Assembly (NCBI GenBank): GCA_017304945.1
Contig: JAFKLG010000072.1
Location: 1-64,000, forward strand
Direction of reading: 5' to 3'
DNA: 64,000 nucleotides
DNA from: Rhodospirillales bacterium
GTDB lineage: Bacteria; Pseudomonadota; Alphaproteobacteria; Acetobacterales; Acetobacteraceae
The position numbers were made by a program, and so were the translations under genes. The notes below the pieces were generated by a model, which was not told the DNA's origin, ran no database searches, and worked only from the letters and a program-made list of their open reading frames with translations. Numbering within the stretch: the stretch's first letter is position 1; the number at the start of each line of letters is the position of its first letter. Positions 54,955-64,000 of the stretch are shown piece by piece.

Positions 54955-55926
54955 ATGTCAACCCGCATCGTGATCGACCACCGCGCCGGCGGTGCGTTGC
55001 GCCATCCCGAGAAGGCGCATCGGCCGGACAACCCCATTCAGCGGAAGCCCGCCTGGATCCGGGTGAAGGCGCCCACCCATCCGGTCTATCGCGAGACCCG
55101 CGACCTGATGCGGGAAAACAAGCTCGTCACGGTGTGCGAAGAAGCCGCCTGCCCGAACATCGGCGAATGCTGGTCGCAGCGCCATGCCACCATGATGATC
55201 ATGGGCGACACCTGCACCCGCGCCTGCAGCTTCTGCAACGTGCGCACCGGCCAGCCCAACCCGCTCGACGCGGACGAGCCGAACCGCGTCGCCGACGCGG
55301 TTGCCCAGCTTGGCCTGCGCCACGTGGTGATCACCTCGGTCGACCGCGACGACCTGAAGGATGGCGGCGCGGCGCATTTCGCCGCCGTGATCCGCGCCAT
55401 CCGCGCCGCCGCGCCAGACACCACGATCGAGGTCCTCACCCCCGACTTCCTGCGCAAGCCAGGCGCGCTGGAGGTGGTGGCCGCGGCGCGGCCCGACGTG
55501 TTCAACCACAACCTGGAGACGGTGCCCCGGCTGTATCCGACGATCCGGCCCGGCGCCCGCTACTTCCAGTCGCTGCGGCTGCTCGACGAGGTGAAGCGCG
55601 CCGATCCGTCGATCTTCACCAAATCCGGCCTGATGGTGGGGCTGGGCGAGGCGCGTACCGAAATCATGCAGGTGATGGACGATCTGCGCGTCGCCGATGT
55701 CGACTTCCTGACCCTCGGCCAATACCTGCAGCCGACCGTGAAGCACGCCGCGGTGGCCGAGTTCGTCACCCCCGACGCGTTCGCCGACTACGCCGCCCTG
55801 GCCCGCGCCAAGGGATTCCTGCTGGTCTCGGCGACGCCGCTGACCCGCAGCTCCTACCACGCCGACGCCGATTTCGCGGCCCTGCGGGCTGCGCGCGAGG
55901 CGAAGCTCGCGACGGCCGCCGCCTGA
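54955..55926 (+). CDS. lipA: Lipoyl synthase
   Basis: This radical-SAM enzyme inserts sulfur into octanoyl groups on E2, E1-beta lipoyl domains and other lipoyl proteins. The 323-residue product has the auxiliary cluster motif [12 protein letters not shown] (Cys61, Cys66, Cys72), the radical-SAM motif CTRACSFC (Cys87, Cys91, Cys94), and a C-terminal RSSYHAD whose Ser is conserved for the auxiliary cluster. ATG 54955 starts it. It is followed by the ratA-like gene with a one-base overlap. Confidence 0.97.
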   Translation: MSTRIVIDHRAGGALRHPEKAHRPDNPIQRKPAWIRVKAPTHPVYRETRDLMRENKLVTVCEEAACPNIGECWSQRHATMMIMGDTCTRACSFCNVRTGQPNPLDADEPNRVADAVAQLGLRHVVITSVDRDDLKDGGAAHFAAVIRAIRAAAPDTTIEVLTPDFLRKPGALEVVAAARPDVFNHNLETVPRLYPTIRPGARYFQSLRLLDEVKRADPSIFTKSGLMVGLGEARTEIMQVMDDLRVADVDFLTLGQYLQPTVKHAAVAEFVTPDAFADYAALARAKGFLLVSATPLTRSSYHADADFAALRAAREAKLATAAA

Positions 55927-56426
55927 TGCCGACGCACGCCGAGAAGCAGATCCTGCCCTACCGGCCGGACCAGCTCTTCGACCTCGTCGCCGACGTGGGC
56001 AAATACCCGCAATTCCTGCCCTGGTGCGTCGCCGCGCGCATCCGCAAGCGCACGGAGACCGAACTGATCGCCGACCTCACGATCGGCTTCGGCCCGTTCC
56101 GGGAGACGTTCACCAGCCGCGTCACCCTCGACCGGCCGCAGCAGGTGAAGGTCACGTACGAGAACGGCCCGTTCCGCTACCTGAACAATCAATGGGACTT
56201 CACGCCGCATGACCGCGGCACCGAGGTCGCCTTCTTCGTCGATTTCGAGTTCCGCAGCCGCCTGCTGCAGGCCGCCATCGGCGTCGTGTTCAACGAGGCG
56301 GTCAAGCGCATGGTGAATGCGTTCAAGAAGCGGGCCCGCGACGTCTACGGCCCACCCGGCACCACCGCGCACCCCACGCCCGCCGCGGCGCCGCCCGCCT
56401 CCATCGCCAAGCCGCAGCTCGGGTGA
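55926..56426 (+). CDS. Coenzyme Q-binding protein COQ10/RatA-type START protein
   Basis: This 166-residue protein has a START fold: EKQILPYRPDQLFDLVADVGKYPQFLPWCVAARI and then LNNQWDFTPHDRGTEVAFFVDFEFRSRLLQ. The C-terminus is Pro/Ala-rich. The family covers COQ10-like quinone handling proteins and RatA-type proteins; which applies is not decided by sequence. It overlaps the lipA stop by one base, a pairing common in Alphaproteobacteria. Confidence 0.92.
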   Translation: MPTHAEKQILPYRPDQLFDLVADVGKYPQFLPWCVAARIRKRTETELIADLTIGFGPFRETFTSRVTLDRPQQVKVTYENGPFRYLNNQWDFTPHDRGTEVAFFVDFEFRSRLLQAAIGVVFNEAVKRMVNAFKKRARDVYGPPGTTAHPTPAAAPPASIAKPQLG

Positions 56427-56576
56427 GCCGCCGGCGGCGGGCCGCATCCGCGACGGGCTGACACGGCGCGCCGATCCTGCTTTCCTGCCGCGCTTCCAAC
56501 GGCCGCGTGACTCCGGCTCCGGCGCATGCGCCGGCGGTTTCACGCCAGGCTGCCGCCCGAACCCGGAGACCGCGTC

Positions 56577-57644
56577 ATGGTGTACGCCCCCACCCGCCCC
56601 GATCCGTCCCTGCCGCCGGTGCGGGTGAACCTCTACTCCGACACCCAGACCAAGCCCTCCGCGGGCATGAAGGACGCGATGATGCGCGCCGAAGTCGGCG
56701 ACGAGCAGCATGGCGACGACCCGACCGTGCACGAGCTGTGCGATCGCATGGCCGCGCTGCTGGGCAAGGAGGCGGCGGTGTTCCTGCCCTCCGGCACGAT
56801 GTGCAACCAGATCGCCATTCTCACGCATTGCCGGCCGGGCGACGAGATCATCGCGCATGAGAGCGCCCACATCATCACGAGCGAAGGCGGTGGCCCGGGG
56901 GCGCTGACCGGGGTGTCGATCCTCGGCCTGCCCGGACCGCGCGGCATGTTCGTCGTGGACACCCTGCGGGCCGGGTTCCGCGAGAAGCGCCGCAACGCGC
57001 CGCCGCAGACCCTGCTCGAGGTCGAGCAGACCGCCAATTTCGGCGGCGGCGCGGTCTGGCCGATCGCGCAGCTCGATGCCGTGCTGCAAGCCGGCAAGGC
57101 GCAGGGGCTCGCAACCCACATGGACGGCGCCCGCCTGATGAACGCGGTGGTGGCGGCCGGCGTGCCCGCGCACGAGATGACCGCGCATTGCGACTCCGTC
57201 TGGCTGGATTTCACCAAGGGCCTGGGCGCGCCGCTCGGGGCCGTGCTGTGCGGGCCGGCCGACTTCATCGACCAGGCCTGGCGCTGGAAGCAGCGGCTGG
57301 GCGGGTCGCTGCGCCAGGCCGGCGTCTGCGCCGCGGCCTGCCTCTACGCGCTCGACCACAACGTCGACCGGCTTGCCGAGGATCACGGAAACGCCCAGCG
57401 GCTCGCCCGTGGCCTCGCCCAGATCGAGGGGCTCGCGGTCGAGACGCCGGAGACCAACCTCGTGTTCTTCGACACGCGGGCGACCGGCCTCACCGCCGAC
57501 GCGTTCGCCGACCGGGTGCGGCAGGAGGGCGTGATGATCTCCACCATGGGCAAGTACCGCGCCCGCGCCTGCACCCACCTGGACGTGGACGCGGCCGGGG
57601 TCGACCTCGCACTGCAGGTGATGCGCGCGGCGCTCGCCGGCTGA
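56577..57644 (+). CDS. ltaE: Low-specificity L-threonine aldolase
   Basis: This PLP enzyme splits L-threonine and L-allo-threonine to glycine and acetaldehyde. It has 355 residues. Motifs are LYSDTQTKPSAGM, DEQHGDDPTVHELCDRMA, FLPSGTMCNQIAI, and the PLP Lys214 in LDFTKGLGAPLG. ATG 56577 has GGAG ten bases upstream; a longer frame is possible but unlike family N-termini. Confidence 0.93.
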   Translation: MVYAPTRPDPSLPPVRVNLYSDTQTKPSAGMKDAMMRAEVGDEQHGDDPTVHELCDRMAALLGKEAAVFLPSGTMCNQIAILTHCRPGDEIIAHESAHIITSEGGGPGALTGVSILGLPGPRGMFVVDTLRAGFREKRRNAPPQTLLEVEQTANFGGGAVWPIAQLDAVLQAGKAQGLATHMDGARLMNAVVAAGVPAHEMTAHCDSVWLDFTKGLGAPLGAVLCGPADFIDQAWRWKQRLGGSLRQAGVCAAACLYALDHNVDRLAEDHGNAQRLARGLAQIEGLAVETPETNLVFFDTRATGLTADAFADRVRQEGVMISTMGKYRARACTHLDVDAAGVDLALQVMRAALAG

Positions 57645-57731
57645 GAGCGGCGGCCGGCGACTCGAGGGCACGCGTTCACCAAGCGTTAGGCAGCGGCGGG
57701 CATGCTGGCGGGAGACTCCAAGGAGCCCGTG

Positions 57732-58376
57732 ATGCGCCCGTTGATTGCCTTGCTCGCTGCTGCCGGCCTGGCGTGGAGCACCGCCGCCTCCGCGCAATCC
57801 AGTGCGGACGCGGCATCCGGCGCGGCGGCGACGGCCCTCACGCCGACCCCGACGCGCGCCAGTACTCCCGCCACCGCCGGGCCGGTTACGGCCACAGCCG
57901 CCGGGCCGGCCTCCGCGACATCCCCCGGATCCGTCGCGGCCACCGTCCCCGGATCGGGCGCGGCCACGGCCTCCGGGCCGTCTGCGGCCGCCTCGGCGGA
58001 GCGGACCGAGACGCCAGCCGACAAGCCGGCGAAGAAGCGCCCGGCCTGGGAGCAGCGCTTCGCCAAGGCCAACACCACCGGCGACGGACGGCTGACGCTG
58101 GAACAGGCCAAGGCCGGCTACACCACCGTGGCACGGCACTTCGCGGAGATCGACCGTGACTCGAAAGGGTGGGTGACCACCGACGATCTGCGCGCCTGGC
58201 ACAAGGCGAGGCGCGCCGCCCGGTCGGCGCCAAATGCGACGAGCGGCACCGCCACGAACGACGCGCTGCGGCCACGACCGGCGATCCACCGTGCCTTCCC
58301 CACGCCGCAGCAAGACACCAGCGCCGATCCCGCCCCGCGTCCGGTCGACGGCACGAAGCCCGACGATCCGTCCTGA
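57732..58376 (+). CDS. Exported EF-hand-domain protein
   Basis: This 214-residue protein has a Sec signal (MRPLIALLAAAGLAWSTAASAQ). A long Ala/Thr/Pro/Ser-rich low-complexity stretch follows (about 25-100), then two EF-hand-like loops: NTTGDGRLTLEQAK and IDRDSKGWVTTDDL. The C-terminus is disordered. AAGGAG precedes ATG 57732. A role in calcium binding or as a cell-surface linker is plausible but not shown. Confidence 0.85.
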   Translation: MRPLIALLAAAGLAWSTAASAQSSADAASGAAATALTPTPTRASTPATAGPVTATAAGPASATSPGSVAATVPGSGAATASGPSAAASAERTETPADKPAKKRPAWEQRFAKANTTGDGRLTLEQAKAGYTTVARHFAEIDRDSKGWVTTDDLRAWHKARRAARSAPNATSGTATNDALRPRPAIHRAFPTPQQDTSADPAPRPVDGTKPDDPS

Positions 58377-58468
58377 TTGACCCGCCGCTCGGCCCGGGGC
58401 GCCTTCTGACCCGCAGGGCGCGGGGCGGCGACCGCACCGACCATCCTCCAGCTCGGGAGCGTGCGCCG

Positions 58469-58522
58469 GAGCCGGAGACGGAGCGTGAGCCGGAGGCGGA
58501 GCGTGAGCCGGAGCCGGAGCCG
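58469..58522. repeat. Three tandem 18-bp units
   Basis: Three tandem units (58469-58486, 58487-58504, 58505-58522) begin GAGCCGGAG and diverge in their second half. They lie between the EF-hand and MFS genes, which converge here. No function is evident. Confidence 0.8.
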
Positions 58523-58547
58523 CTTCACCGCCCAGCGGCCGCGCCCC

Positions 58548-59810
58548 CTATCCTTCAGCCGGCCGCACCGCACGCGCCGTGAGCAGCGCCGTCACCCCGG
58601 CCAGCACCAGCGCCCCCGCAGCGATCAGGGACGGCAGGGCAAAGCCGCCGGCGTGGTCCATCAGCCAGCCCCCCAGCACCGGGCCGACGATCTGGCCGAA
58701 CCCGAAGGCCGCCGTGATCAGCGCCGAGACACGCCGCTCCTCGCCGGGGGCCAGCGCACGTGCCGCGGTGAAGCCCAGAGCGGTGATCCCCATGAAGGTG
58801 CCGCCCAGCAGCAGCGCCGACAGCAGCGCGCCCGCCGGGCTGGGCCACGCACCGCCGATCGCGACGCCCAACGCCTCCACCAGGCAGGCCGCGCCGTAAA
58901 GCGGCAGCACGCCGACCCGAGCACCCAGCCGGCCCCAGAGCAGGACCGAGAGTGCGGCGGCGAGGCCGACCACCGGCCAGACCAGGGCCTCGAAGGCGCG
59001 GGCAGCCGGGGCGGCGCGCACCACCGCGACCAGGAACGTCGCCGTCACGATGTAGCCGAAGCCGAACAGCCCGTGACACAGCGCGAGCGCCGCGACCGCG
59101 CCCCGCCGCGTGCCGCCGCCCGCGTGCGGACCGGGGGTGCTCTCGGGCCGGACCTCGCCGGGAAGCAGCCACATCGCCAGCGGCACCGGCACGGCCGCCA
59201 CCATCCCCGCCCCGATCCAGAGTGCCCGCCACCCCAGCCCGGCCGCCTCCAGGCCGCTCACCACCAGGGCCGAGATCACGATGCCCACGCCCACGCCCGC
59301 GAAATGCAGCGGAGCGAGCCGGCTTCGGCCCGCGGCGGCCAGCGCGTCGAGCACCAGCACCGACCCGACCACCAGGACGATCGCGCTCGCGACCCCGCCC
59401 AGGAAGCGGAGCAGCAGGAAGGCCGGCATCGTATCCGCCGCCCCCATCGCCATCGTGGTCACGGCCCCCAGGGCGAGCGCAGCCAGGAACCACGCCCGGC
59501 GCGACCCTGGCAGCCGGGAAGCGGCCAGCAGCGCGCCGGCCAGGTAGCCCACGAAATTGGCCGAGGCGATCAGGCCGGCGGAGGCCGCGCCGAAGCCCAG
59601 CCCCTCGGTCATGGCCGGCAGGATCGGTGTGTAGACGAAGCGGCCGATCCCCATGCCCGAGGCCAGGGAGGCCATTCCGGCCAGTGCGATCCCGATCGGG
59701 GCTGCTCCCAGCCGAGGCTCGCCCGACATTTCGTGGGGTGCCGCAGGCAGCCGCGGCTGGCTCCGCGCCTGGTGCGGGTGCGCTGGCGCCGAACCCTGTG
59801 CGATCGCCAT
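58548..59810 (-). CDS. YbfB/YjiJ-type MFS transporter
   Basis: This 420-residue membrane protein has about 12 helices. The N-terminal RFVYTPILPAMTEGLGFG and SANFVGYLAGALLA segments are typical of the YbfB/YjiJ group. The central loop is Gly/Arg-rich. AAGGA precedes ATG 59810; an upstream start in the same frame is less likely. The substrate is unknown. Confidence 0.88.
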   Translation of the reverse strand: MAIAQGSAPAHPHQARSQPRLPAAPHEMSGEPRLGAAPIGIALAGMASLASGMGIGRFVYTPILPAMTEGLGFGAASAGLIASANFVGYLAGALLAASRLPGSRRAWFLAALALGAVTTMAMGAADTMPAFLLLRFLGGVASAIVLVVGSVLVLDALAAAGRSRLAPLHFAGVGVGIVISALVVSGLEAAGLGWRALWIGAGMVAAVPVPLAMWLLPGEVRPESTPGPHAGGGTRRGAVAALALCHGLFGFGYIVTATFLVAVVRAAPAARAFEALVWPVVGLAAALSVLLWGRLGARVGVLPLYGAACLVEALGVAIGGAWPSPAGALLSALLLGGTFMGITALGFTAARALAPGEERRVSALITAAFGFGQIVGPVLGGWLMDHAGGFALPSLIAAGALVLAGVTALLTARAVRPAEG

Positions 59811-59910
59811 GGTGACGTCCTTCTCTGGCCCGTCGCCAAGGTGAGGTCGCTGCACCATCTTGAAAAACGAAATGTTCAGATGGCGGCAATCACCACCGAA
59901 GATGCCCCCG

Positions 59911-60564
59911 TCATGCCCCCATCAGCTCGCGGGCGAGGCGTGCCATCTCGGTCGCGTCGTGCGCGACGGCCGCCGCCCCCTCGGCCATCTCAGGGGGACC
60001 GTACCCCCAGGCGGCGAAGATCGCCGGCACCCCGGCGCCGCGCGCCGCCGCCACGTCGTTCGCATGATCGCCAGCCATCAGCGCCCGGTCCGTCGCGCCA
60101 CCCGCGGCCCGCAATGTGGCCAGCAGGTGGGTCGGATCGGGCTTGCGGGCGGGAAAACTGTCGCCGCCCCCCACCGCCGCCATGAACCCGAGCAGGCCGA
60201 GTTGCTGGAGGAGGGAGCGCGCCGCGGCCTCCGGCTTGTTGGTGCAGACCGCGAGCCGCCACCCGGCCTCGGCCAGCCCCGCCAGGGCGGCGACCACGCC
60301 GGGGAACGGACGGCTCGCGCGCGGGGTGAACAGGGCCGGGTCGGAGGCATAGTCCGCCACGGCGGTCGCATCGGGCACACCGCCCCTGGCGGCGAAGGCA
60401 CGCGCGATCAGGGTCGCCACGCCGTCGCCCACCATGCGCGCGGTTTCGGCTTCGGCGAACGGCGCCAGGCCGCGCGCCTCCATCACCCGGTTCAGCGCCG
60501 CCGTCAGGTCCGGCACCGTGTCGACCAATGTGCCGTCGAGATCGAGCAGCAGCGTGGGACCCAC
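59911..60564 (-). CDS. gph: Phosphoglycolate phosphatase-like HAD hydrolase
   Basis: This 217-residue phosphatase has the HAD motifs: LLDLDGTLVDT (Asp8, Asp10), VCTNKP, and KPDPTHLL followed by MAGDHANDV. The family includes Gph, which removes phosphoglycolate, but related HADs act on other phosphates. GTG 60564 has GGAG upstream. It diverges from glmU across 105 bases. Confidence 0.88.
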   Translation of the reverse strand: MGPTLLLDLDGTLVDTVPDLTAALNRVMEARGLAPFAEAETARMVGDGVATLIARAFAARGGVPDATAVADYASDPALFTPRASRPFPGVVAALAGLAEAGWRLAVCTNKPEAAARSLLQQLGLLGFMAAVGGGDSFPARKPDPTHLLATLRAAGGATDRALMAGDHANDVAAARGAGVPAIFAAWGYGPPEMAEGAAAVAHDATEMARLARELMGA

Positions 60565-60669
60565 CGTGTTGCACTCCGCAAACTGAATTGAACCATCAGC
60601 ATAACGGTGGGCTTTGACATTGGCTGTCCGCCCCCGCTACCCCCTCGTACAGCGAAGCAGGGGGTGAGG

Positions 60670-61983
60670 ATGCAAGCAACTGCCGTCGTCCTGGCCGCCG
60701 GTCTCGGGACCCGGATGAAGTCGGCCTTGCCGAAGACTCTGCACCGCATCGCCGGGCGCACCATGCTGCGCCATCTGCTCGGCTCGTGCGAAAGCGTGTT
60801 CGACCGCATCGTCGTCGTTCTCGGTCCCGACATGGAACCGGTGGCGCGCGAGGCGGCGCCGCACGCGACCGTCGTGCAGACGGAGCGGCGCGGCACCGCG
60901 CATGCGGCGCTGCAGGCGGCGGCGCAGTTCGGTGATGGCGACGTCGCCATCCTCTATGCGGACAATCCGCTGATCCGTCCCGCCACCCTGACGCGCCTGC
61001 TCCAGCAGCGACGCGACGGGGCGGCCGACCTCGCGCTGCTCGCCTTCCGCCCGGCGGATCCCGCCCGCTATGGCCGGGTGGTCGCGCGGGATGGCTGGGT
61101 GGAGCGGATCGTCGAATGGGCCGATGCCGATGCCGCGACCCGCGCGATCGACCTGTGCAATGCCGGCGTCCTGTGCGCCCGCGCGGCCGACATGCGCCGA
61201 TGGCTCGGCGATGTCCGCGACGACAATGCCAAGCGCGAGTTCTACCTGACCGACGTGGTCGGCCTCGCCCGCAGCGAGGGCGCCCGCGTCGCCGCGGTGG
61301 AAGCGCCCGCCGAGGAGGTCGCCGGCGTCAATTCGCGCGCCGAACTGGCCGCCGCCGAGGCGGTGATGCAGGGGTGGCTGCGCAACGAGGCGATGGAGGC
61401 AGGCGTCACCATGATCGACCCCGCCTCGGTGTTCCTGTCCATGGACACGCGCTTCGAGCCCGACGTGACGATCGAGCCCAACGTGGTGTTCGGGCCGGGC
61501 GTGCAGGTCGCCACGCGCGCGCAGATCCGCGCCTTCTCGCATCTCGAGGGTGCAACGGTCGGTCCCGGCTGCATCATCGGCCCCTACGCACGGTTACGGC
61601 CCGGCACCGTTCTGGAAGGTGACGTACACATCGGTAACTTTGTCGAACTGAAAGCCGCAACAGTGGCAATTGGTGCCAAGGCGAACCATCTTACCTATAT
61701 CGGCGACGCCTCTGTCGGCGCGGGAACCAATATCGGTGCCGGCACCATCACCTGTAACTATGACGGTTACGCCAAGCATCGCACCACGATCGGGGCACGC
61801 GCCTTCATCGGGTCGGATGTGGCTCTGGTCGCGCCGGTCACGGTGGGCGACGGCGCCATCGTGGCGGCCGGCAGCGTGATTACCGAGGACGTGGCCCCCG
61901 ACGCGCTCGCGCTCGCCCGCGGGCGGCAGGTGCAGAAACCCGGACGCGCGGCCGAGATCCGCGCAACGAAGAAAGGCAAGTGA
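60670..61983 (+). CDS. glmU: Bifunctional UDP-N-acetylglucosamine pyrophosphorylase / glucosamine-1-phosphate acetyltransferase
   Basis: This enzyme catalyses the last two steps of UDP-GlcNAc synthesis. It has 437 residues. The N-terminal pyrophosphorylase has LAAGLGTRMKSALPKTLH, RRGTAHA and YADNPLIRP. The C-terminal left-handed beta-helix has GPYARLRPGTVLEGDVHIGNFVE, NHLTYIGDA and NYDGYAKHRTTIG with its catalytic residues. ATG 60670 is close behind GGGG. It is four bases before glmS. Confidence 0.96.
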   Translation: MQATAVVLAAGLGTRMKSALPKTLHRIAGRTMLRHLLGSCESVFDRIVVVLGPDMEPVAREAAPHATVVQTERRGTAHAALQAAAQFGDGDVAILYADNPLIRPATLTRLLQQRRDGAADLALLAFRPADPARYGRVVARDGWVERIVEWADADAATRAIDLCNAGVLCARAADMRRWLGDVRDDNAKREFYLTDVVGLARSEGARVAAVEAPAEEVAGVNSRAELAAAEAVMQGWLRNEAMEAGVTMIDPASVFLSMDTRFEPDVTIEPNVVFGPGVQVATRAQIRAFSHLEGATVGPGCIIGPYARLRPGTVLEGDVHIGNFVELKAATVAIGAKANHLTYIGDASVGAGTNIGAGTITCNYDGYAKHRTTIGARAFIGSDVALVAPVTVGDGAIVAAGSVITEDVAPDALALARGRQVQKPGRAAEIRATKKGK

Positions 61984-61987
61984 CGGC

Positions 61988-63811
<1,824 letters not shown>

Positions 63812-63840
63812 GTACCGCCGACCCGGTCCGGCAAGGCTGC

Positions 63841-63870
63841 CGCGGGCGCCAGCCGATCGCGGCGCCCGCG
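63841..63870. terminator. Hairpin downstream of glmS
   Basis: The arms CGCGGGCGCC (63841-63850) and GGCGCCCGCG (63861-63870) are a perfect 10-base inverted repeat with a 10-base loop, 30 bases after the glmS stop. No T-run follows, so it is best treated as a terminator-like stem. Confidence 0.5.
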
Positions 63871-63908
63871 CCTCGCCCCGTGCGGGCGGGAGCGGCAAGG
63901 AGCAGGGC

Positions 63909-64000
63909 ATGCGGGGCACGGACGAGATCCCGACTGAAGGGGTGGACGCGCCGGATGACGGCGCGCCGGCCATGCCCAACCGGGACGGCAGCGGCGCGAG
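63909..64000 (+). CDS. Start of an unidentified protein (truncated by window edge)
   Basis: AAGGAG precedes ATG 63909, and the frame stays open to the window edge. The visible start, MRGTDEIPTEGVDAPDDG, is acidic and probably disordered. Nothing more can be said without the downstream sequence. Confidence 0.5.
   Translation, partial: MRGTDEIPTEGVDAPDDGAPAMPNRDGSGA

Overview
The window is high-GC DNA, around 70 % by eye, densely packed with genes. It looks like an alphaproteobacterial chromosome, most plausibly Rhodospirillales/Acetobacteraceae. This is inferred from gene content and order: a fused-lipoyl PdhB, a petABC bc1 operon, a lipA-ratA pair, Liv and Dpp transporters and a DUF3297 protein. 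No tRNA, rRNA, CRISPR array, insertion sequence or recognisable transcription factor was found.

Layout. 0-6.4 kb: hemF (minus) diverges from petA-petB-petC (cytochrome bc1), followed by mtnP, a YcgN cysteine-cluster protein and a DapA-family lyase. 6.4-10.9 kb: a repeat-rich gap, a persulfide dioxygenase-rhodanese fusion, an LLM-type oxidoreductase, a PRC-barrel protein and ilvE. 10.9-15.6 kb: an MFS exporter and an ABC importer with a double-length permease but no binding protein. 15.7-19.2 kb: mscL, then a family-1 encapsulin shell gene with its encapsulated-ferritin cargo gene, a small basic protein and a citrate-synthase homologue. 19.2-23.9 kb: a coupled minus-strand sulfite-reduction operon (possible leader ORF, SUMT, cysJ, cysI, small membrane protein). 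24.1-30.6 kb: a GST, a DUF3297 protein and a complete Liv-type ABC cassette behind a repeat-bearing gap. 30.7-33.7 kb: polA, whose start is not ATG, GTG or TTG, and a zf-CHCC protein. 34-41 kb: a lipoprotein hydrolase, photolyase, metallophosphoesterase, DUF6134 protein, SixA, a CHAD protein, a nuclease-like protein and a small acidic protein. 41.3-47.1 kb: the pyruvate dehydrogenase operon (pdhA-pdhB-pdhC-GNAT-lpd). 47.2-54.8 kb: a BamE-like lipoprotein and a dipeptide-type ABC cassette. 55-56.4 kb: lipA-ratA. 56.6-64 kb: threonine aldolase, an EF-hand protein, an MFS transporter, gph, glmU, glmS and the first codons of one more gene.

How genes work together. PDH subunits, Lpd and LipA form one functional set: lipoylated E2 and E1-beta need lipoyl synthase. 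In this window a peptide-uptake cassette lies between lpd and lipA, which are often adjacent in related bacteria. SUMT makes a siroheme precursor used by CysI, and CysJ supplies its electrons. EncFtn carries an encapsulin-targeting peptide beside its shell gene, predicting an iron-storing nanocompartment. GlmS and GlmU make UDP-GlcNAc.

The most distinctive non-coding feature is a family of GTCATGGCCGGC-type palindromes at 9.57, 25.0 and 51.2 kb. Two copies are organised as inverted pairs like REPINs, including one perfect 27-bp inverted repeat. Two other long imperfect inverted repeats lie at 64-158 and 6534-6716. Products, motifs and arms were read from the sequence. Family functions come from general knowledge, and no database search was run.
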